Assembly (NCBI GenBank): GCA_937901625.1
Contig: CALDIE010000058.1
Coordinates: 1 to 9,206, forward strand
Source of the DNA: an uncultured Lachnospiraceae bacterium
GTDB taxonomy: Bacteria; Bacillota; Clostridia; Lachnospirales; Lachnospiraceae
Length of the DNA stretch: 9,206 bases
Reading direction: 5' to 3'
Part shown: positions 6,123 to 9,206 of the stretch, in pieces
How the letters are laid out: each line of letters opens with the position of its first letter
Position numbering within the stretch: the first letter of the stretch is position 1
Notes under the pieces: generated by a model
Databases searched by the model: none
Told to the model about the DNA's origin: nothing
What the model saw: the letters and a program-made list of their open reading frames with translations, nothing else
Program-made: the position numbers and the translations under genes

Positions 6123-6130
6123 TAAGGAAA

Positions 6131-7792
6131 ATGAATCTTTCACCACTTCAAAAAGCAAGATATGAGTATACCCCGAAGCTTCCGGGTATGCTTCGCTCGG
6201 GTATCGCCGAAATCTGCGTTGCAGAGGGAAGTGAAACGAGCAGTGTTGCCGATCAGGAGAAGATCCGTGAGCTCTTCCCCAACACCTACGGCAAAAAGGA
6301 GATCACCTTCAAGAAAGGGCAGAACACCTCCACACCGAAGAAACAGGTGGTCGGAGTTATCCTTTCCGGCGGGCAGGCACCCGGCGGGCACAACGTTGTC
6401 TGCGGTCTTTATGACGCTTTGAAGGCAACGGATAAGGACAATGTACTTTACGGATTTAAGAACGGCCCCAGTGGTCTTATCGATGATGATTATCTCATCT
6501 TTGACGATTCTTATATCGATCAGTATCGCAACACCGGCGGATTCGATATCATCGGTTCCGGCCGTACCAAGTTAGAAACACAGGAGCAGTTCGCGATCGC
6601 TGCCGAAGTCTGCAAGAAGCATGGTATCACCGCTATCGTTATCATCGGCGGTGACGATTCCAACACCAACGCTGCCGTACTTGCCGAATACTTTGCCGCA
6701 CACAATACCGGCGTACAGGTAATCGGATGCCCCAAGACCATCGACGGTGACTTAAAGAATGACGATATCGAGTGCTCCTTCGGTTTCGATACCGCAACCA
6801 AGACCTACAGCGAGCTGATCGGTAACATCGAGCGTGACGCCAACTCCGCAAAGAAGTACTGGCACTTTGTAAAGGTTATGGGTCGCTCCGCTTCCCATGT
6901 AGCCCTCGAGTGCGCACTGGAAACACAGCCCAACATCTGCCTGATCTCCGAGGAAGTGGCGGCAAAGAAGATGAGCCTTTCCCAGATCGCGGATCAGATC
7001 GCTGATTCAGTGGAAAAGAGAGCCGCTAACGGAATGAACTTTGGCGTAGCCATCATTCCCGAAGGCGTGGTTGAATTCGTACCCGAGTTCTCCGCTCTGA
7101 TCGCCGAGATCAATGAACTGCTTGCAGGCAGCAAGGCAGATACTTTCAACGCGCTTCCCAACTGGAAGGAAAAATACGCGTTTATCGAGAGCGGCTTAAG
7201 CAAGGAGTCCATGGCTGTATTTGCCATCCTTCCCGAAACCATCCAGCAGCAGCTCTTCTTAGAGAGAGACCCTCATGGAAACGTACAGGTATCCCTGATC
7301 GAGTCCGAGAAGCTCTTCTCCGCGCTTGTTAAAGATAATCTCGCACAGAGAAAGGCAGCCGGCACCTACACAGGAAAGTTCAATCCGCTTCATCACTTCT
7401 TCGGTTACGAAGGAAGATGCGCATTTCCTTCCAATTTTGACGCCGACTACTGCTACTCCTTAGGCTACAATGCATTTATGCTGATCCAGTATGGCTACAA
7501 CGGATATCTTTCCAAGGTATCCAATCTGTCCAAGCCAGCTGATGAGTGGGTTGCCGGCGGTATGCCGATCACCAAGATGATGAACATCGAAAGGCGTCAC
7601 GGTGAGGACAAGCCGGTTATCCGTAAGGCTCTGGTAGAACTCGACGGAAAGCCCTTCAAATTCTTTGAAGCAAACAGAGATACCTGGGCCGTAGAGACCG
7701 CTTACACCTATCCCGGTGCCATCCAGTACTATGGTCCCGCAGCCGTGTGCGACCTGACCACAAGAACGCTGGCTCTCGAGAAGGGCGAATGA
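6131..7792 (+). CDS. pfp: Diphosphate--fructose-6-phosphate 1-phosphotransferase (PPi-PFK), long form
   Basis: This cytoplasmic enzyme reversibly phosphorylates fructose 6-phosphate to fructose 1,6-bisphosphate using pyrophosphate instead of ATP, the committed glycolytic step. It has 553 residues, the length of the long clade shared by plants, spirochaetes and some clostridia, not the roughly 320 of ATP-PFK. Visible motifs: phosphate-binding GVILSGGQAPGGHNV (75-89); GGDDSNTNA (173-181), where the second Asp (D176), in place of the Gly of ATP enzymes, marks PPi use; PKTIDGD (201-207) with K202 and catalytic D205; MGR (250-252), contacting the sugar phosphate. The C-terminal part, with FNPLHHFFGYEGR and a Tyr-rich segment, is typical of this clade. 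The start is set by the AAGGAG site. The gene is monocistronic: its own terminator follows at 7858-7893 and a convergent gene lies beyond. A cre site and palindromes upstream suggest sugar-responsive control. Codon use looks adapted to high expression. Confidence 0.95.
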   Translation: MNLSPLQKARYEYTPKLPGMLRSGIAEICVAEGSETSSVADQEKIRELFPNTYGKKEITFKKGQNTSTPKKQVVGVILSGGQAPGGHNVVCGLYDALKATDKDNVLYGFKNGPSGLIDDDYLIFDDSYIDQYRNTGGFDIIGSGRTKLETQEQFAIAAEVCKKHGITAIVIIGGDDSNTNAAVLAEYFAAHNTGVQVIGCPKTIDGDLKNDDIECSFGFDTATKTYSELIGNIERDANSAKKYWHFVKVMGRSASHVALECALETQPNICLISEEVAAKKMSLSQIADQIADSVEKRAANGMNFGVAIIPEGVVEFVPEFSALIAEINELLAGSKADTFNALPNWKEKYAFIESGLSKESMAVFAILPETIQQQLFLERDPHGNVQVSLIESEKLFSALVKDNLAQRKAAGTYTGKFNPLHHFFGYEGRCAFPSNFDADYCYSLGYNAFMLIQYGYNGYLSKVSNLSKPADEWVAGGMPITKMMNIERRHGEDKPVIRKALVELDGKPFKFFEANRDTWAVETAYTYPGAIQYYGPAAVCDLTTRTLALEKGE

Positions 7793-7819
7793 TCCTGTAG
7801 TCATTCAGTCTTATAGCAA

Positions 7820-7850
7820 CAAAAAAGGAGGTGGGAATTGACCACCTCCT
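7820..7850 (-). terminator. Rho-independent terminator of the DHH phosphoesterase gene
   Basis: On the minus strand a 9-bp stem, AGGAGGTGG pairing with CCACCTCCT (arms 7850-7842 and 7834-7826, 7-base loop), is followed by TTTTTT then GTTG. The T-run lies only on this side, so it serves minus-strand transcription, ending about 95 bases after the stop codon at 7942. Confidence 0.85.
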
Positions 7851-7857
7851 GTATCAG

Positions 7858-7893
7858 ACCGCCGTTTGTACCATCCGGTACGCGGCGGTTTTT
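7858..7893 (+). terminator. Rho-independent terminator of pfp
   Basis: On the plus strand an outer stem ACCGCCG/CGGCGGT (7858-7864 and 7883-7889) is stacked, with a small internal loop, on an inner stem GTACC/GGTAC (7868-7872 and 7877-7881) with loop ATCC. TTTTT follows. It lies 66 bases past the pfp stop and beyond the opposing terminator. Confidence 0.85.
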
Positions 7894-7941
7894 GAACGGG
7901 CGTTCAACTGTGCCTTGTTCCCGGTCATTATTTCCGCCGCA

Positions 7942-8865
7942 TTAACCCTGCAATGCAGAAATGATATCCGGTAAGATCGCATCTACCGTATCATTATCAA
8001 TCTGGCAGGTACCGGCTGCAGCATGTCCGCCGCCTCCGTATTTCAGGCAGAGGTTACCGATATTCACCTTGGACTTTTTGTTGACGATCGATCTACCGAT
8101 CATCACCGCCGTGTTCTGCTTTCTGAAGCCCCATGCAACGTGCACGGATACCTCAGCCTCCGGATACATCGCATAGATCATGAAGCGGTTGCCGGAATAG
8201 ATCGTCTCCTCCTGCCGTAAATCGATCACAACCACTTTACCGTCGATCTTCGCGATCCTCTCCAACTGCGCTTTAAATAATTCCTGCTGTTCAAAATAGA
8301 GATCGACTCTCTCCTTTACATCCTCCAGTTCCAAAATATCCTCAATCGGGTGATTTACGCAATATGTGATCAGTTCCATCATCAGGTCATAATTGGATAT
8401 TCTGAAATTGTGGAATCTCCCGAGACCGGTACGCGCATCCATTAAGAAATTTAACAGAACCCATCCCTGGGGATGTAATATCTCATCCACCGTAAAATCA
8501 GCGCTGTCTCCCTTATCCACCGCGGCCATGATCTCTTCCGATACACGCGCAAATGTCTCTGCTCCGCCATAATAATTGTACACCACTCTGGCTGCGGATT
8601 TGGCTTCTCCCTCGATGATGAACTTCTTTTTTAACTCTTCGGAATCCAGTCTTAAAAGTTCGCTTTCATGGTGGTCAAATGCCAGCCCCACTCTCGGGTC
8701 AAAAGGAAGGTTCGTCGTGATATCATTTTCCGTGATGTCAACTTTTCCGTCCTGGACATCTTTCGGATGCACAAACTTGATATCATCGATAATATTCAGT
8801 TCCTTTAACAGCATCGCGCATACCAAACCATCAAAATCACTCCTTGTAATCAGTCTTTTGCTCAT
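7942..8865 (-). CDS. DHH/DHHA1 family phosphoesterase (exopolyphosphatase/oligoribonuclease-like)
   Basis: This is a cytoplasmic metal-dependent phosphoesterase of the DHH superfamily, which includes NrnA-type nanoRNases/pAp phosphatases, RecJ and family II pyrophosphatases/exopolyphosphatases. It has 307 residues. Metal ligands are visible in the N-terminal DHH domain: D10 and D12 in RSDFDG, the D64-H65-H66 triad, and VDKGDSAD (116-123) with D117 and D120. The C-terminal DHHA1 domain carries the substrate-binding GGGGHAAAGTC loop (277-287). The linker of about 165-215 is helical. The substrate cannot be told from sequence: polyphosphate, short oligonucleotides, pAp or cyclic dinucleotides are all handled by relatives. 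Next to a PPi-using kinase, phosphate metabolism is tempting, but the genes are convergent and not co-transcribed. ATG 8865 has AAAGGA at 8880-8875, nine bases away. It appears monocistronic. Confidence 0.88.
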   Translation of the reverse strand: MSKRLITRSDFDGLVCAMLLKELNIIDDIKFVHPKDVQDGKVDITENDITTNLPFDPRVGLAFDHHESELLRLDSEELKKKFIIEGEAKSAARVVYNYYGGAETFARVSEEIMAAVDKGDSADFTVDEILHPQGWVLLNFLMDARTGLGRFHNFRISNYDLMMELITYCVNHPIEDILELEDVKERVDLYFEQQELFKAQLERIAKIDGKVVVIDLRQEETIYSGNRFMIYAMYPEAEVSVHVAWGFRKQNTAVMIGRSIVNKKSKVNIGNLCLKYGGGGHAAAGTCQIDNDTVDAILPDIISALQG

Positions 8866-8930
8866 CCCATTCTATCCTTTCTATTGATAATCGTGTTAAA
8901 ATGTACATCCATATGTACCCCCATATACTC

Positions 8931-8958
8931 ATTGTACCACTGTTTTGGGGGGATTCAA
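8931..8958 (-). promoter_or_regulatory. Candidate promoter of the DHH phosphoesterase gene
   Basis: On the minus strand, TTGAAT (8958-8953) and TACAAT (8936-8931) are 16 bases apart, and TGG precedes the -10, giving an extended -10. The start would be near 8924, with the GTACAT/ATGTAC repeat in the early leader. Confidence 0.5.
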
Positions 8959-9050
8959 TAAGTCATTTTCATTCCGGACCGATTCGGATGGAGCCTTTCC
9001 TGAACAAGACTGTTTAGACGAAAACGTAAAACAATATGATATTGAGGAAC

Positions 9051-9084
9051 AAAAAAGCCTCTCGGGGAGTTCCCCGGGAGGCTT
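9051..9084 (-). terminator. Rho-independent terminator of tuf
   Basis: On the minus strand a GC-rich stem of about 13 bp (AAGCCTCCCGGGG pairing with the reverse of CCCCGAGAGGCTT, one G-U pair, 4-base loop) runs directly into TTTTTT. It lies about 33 bases after the tuf stop at 9118. Confidence 0.9.
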
Positions 9085-9117
9085 AAAAATGTTGGTTTAA
9101 CAGACAATCCTTCGAGA

Positions 9118-9206
9118 TTACTCGACGATTGTGGCAACTCTGCCGGATCCTACGGTACGACCACCCTCACGGATAGCGAATGTAAGACCCTGCTCCATAG
9201 ATCGGA
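9118..9206 (-). CDS. tuf: Elongation factor Tu, C-terminal end only (cut by window edge)
   Basis: The last 28 residues plus stop are visible. They contain MEQGLTFAIREGGRTVGSGR followed by VATIVE, the conserved end of EF-Tu domain 3 (E. coli: FAIREGGRTVGAGV). EF-Tu delivers aminoacyl-tRNA to the ribosome. The residues before MEQGL read R-S, whereas most EF-Tu have P-(I/V)-A there; with only two residues visible this may be ordinary lineage variation. It ends with TAA, and a strong terminator follows, so tuf ends its transcription unit here. Confidence 0.92.
   Translation of the reverse strand, partial: RSMEQGLTFAIREGGRTVGSGRVATIVE

Larger units (their letters stand above)
5774..6130. other. 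Divergent intergenic regulatory region between carboxypeptidase and pfp genes
   Basis: These 357 bases hold no convincing gene. The half next to the minus-strand gene contains its candidate promoter and a leader of about 114 bases. That leader has a short GC-rich hairpin (GATCC-CCCC-GGATC, 5830-5843) and an AAGGAGG (5852-5846) not followed by a well-spaced start codon. The half next to pfp contains two strong palindromes, a cre match, AT-rich candidate promoter elements and the pfp ribosome binding site, which are listed separately. Confidence 0.7.
8866..9117. other. Intergenic region between DHH gene and tuf
   Basis: These 252 bases hold the DHH gene's ribosome binding site, a short inverted repeat GTACAT/ATGTAC (8903-8908 and 8913-8918) in its leader, its candidate promoter, and the tuf terminator. 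I see no gene in the stretch of about 8960-9050. Confidence 0.6.

Noticed and set aside
6092..6130. TTG start extending pfp by 13 residues
   Set aside because: The added codons cover the AAGGAG site that serves ATG 6131, and the extra residues lie outside the family's usual N-terminus.
7838..7945. TTG-initiated 35-codon plus-strand frame six bases after a perfect AGGAGG
   Set aside because: The AGGAGG is one arm of a 9-bp terminator stem, the frame runs through both terminators into the end of the convergent gene, and the translation is Pro/Arg/Ser-rich and non-descript.
8955..9137. 60-codon minus-strand frame between tuf and the DHH gene
   Set aside because: It starts inside the tuf coding end, runs through the tuf terminator stem, and shows no recognisable protein features.

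Overview
The window looks like a chromosomal core region of an anaerobic low-GC-lineage Firmicute, most likely a clostridial gut or rumen type such as Lachnospiraceae. This is an inference from the gene families: a long-form PPi-dependent phosphofructokinase, an F-type ATP synthase operon, a lysine-rich D,D-carboxypeptidase with a Cu-amine-oxidase-like stalk domain, a DHH/DHHA1 phosphoesterase, a perfect CcpA cre match, and AGGAGG-type ribosome binding sites. Nothing looks mobile, and there is no tRNA, rRNA, CRISPR array or insertion sequence.

Layout, left to right. Positions 1-3480 (minus strand) hold the proximal half of an F1Fo ATP synthase operon in transcription order: atpB (a), atpE (c), atpF (b), then a large open frame running off the left edge. 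Positions 3593-5773 (minus) encode a membrane-anchored S11-family D,D-carboxypeptidase directly upstream of atpB. Positions 5774-6130 are a divergent regulatory region with a cre site and two strong palindromes. Positions 6131-7792 (plus) encode PPi-phosphofructokinase. Positions 7793-7941 hold two opposed, interlocked rho-independent terminators. Positions 7942-8865 (minus) encode a DHH phosphoesterase. Positions 8866-9117 are intergenic, with its promoter and the terminator of the next gene. Positions 9118-9206 (minus) are the last 28 codons of tuf (EF-Tu).

The most notable feature is the ATP synthase. There is no separate delta gene (atpH) between atpF and atpA. Instead, one uninterrupted frame starts with about 80 residues that align with the C-terminal domain of delta/OSCP and continues directly into a complete-looking alpha subunit. 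The delta N-terminal domain, which normally docks delta onto the alpha N-termini, is missing from the locus. Since alpha is present three times per F1, the fusion implies up to three delta-C domains where the textbook enzyme has one. In the same operon, subunit c carries a signal-peptide-like N-terminal extension with an AxA-type cleavage site, and subunit a carries an additional N-terminal hydrophobic segment and a changed Arg-helix (FGN to FGA). Together they suggest a structurally divergent F-ATPase lineage.

Functionally the window concerns energy conservation (ATP synthase, PPi-linked glycolysis), plus cell wall trimming, small phosphoester hydrolysis and translation. Only the four atp genes clearly act in one complex.
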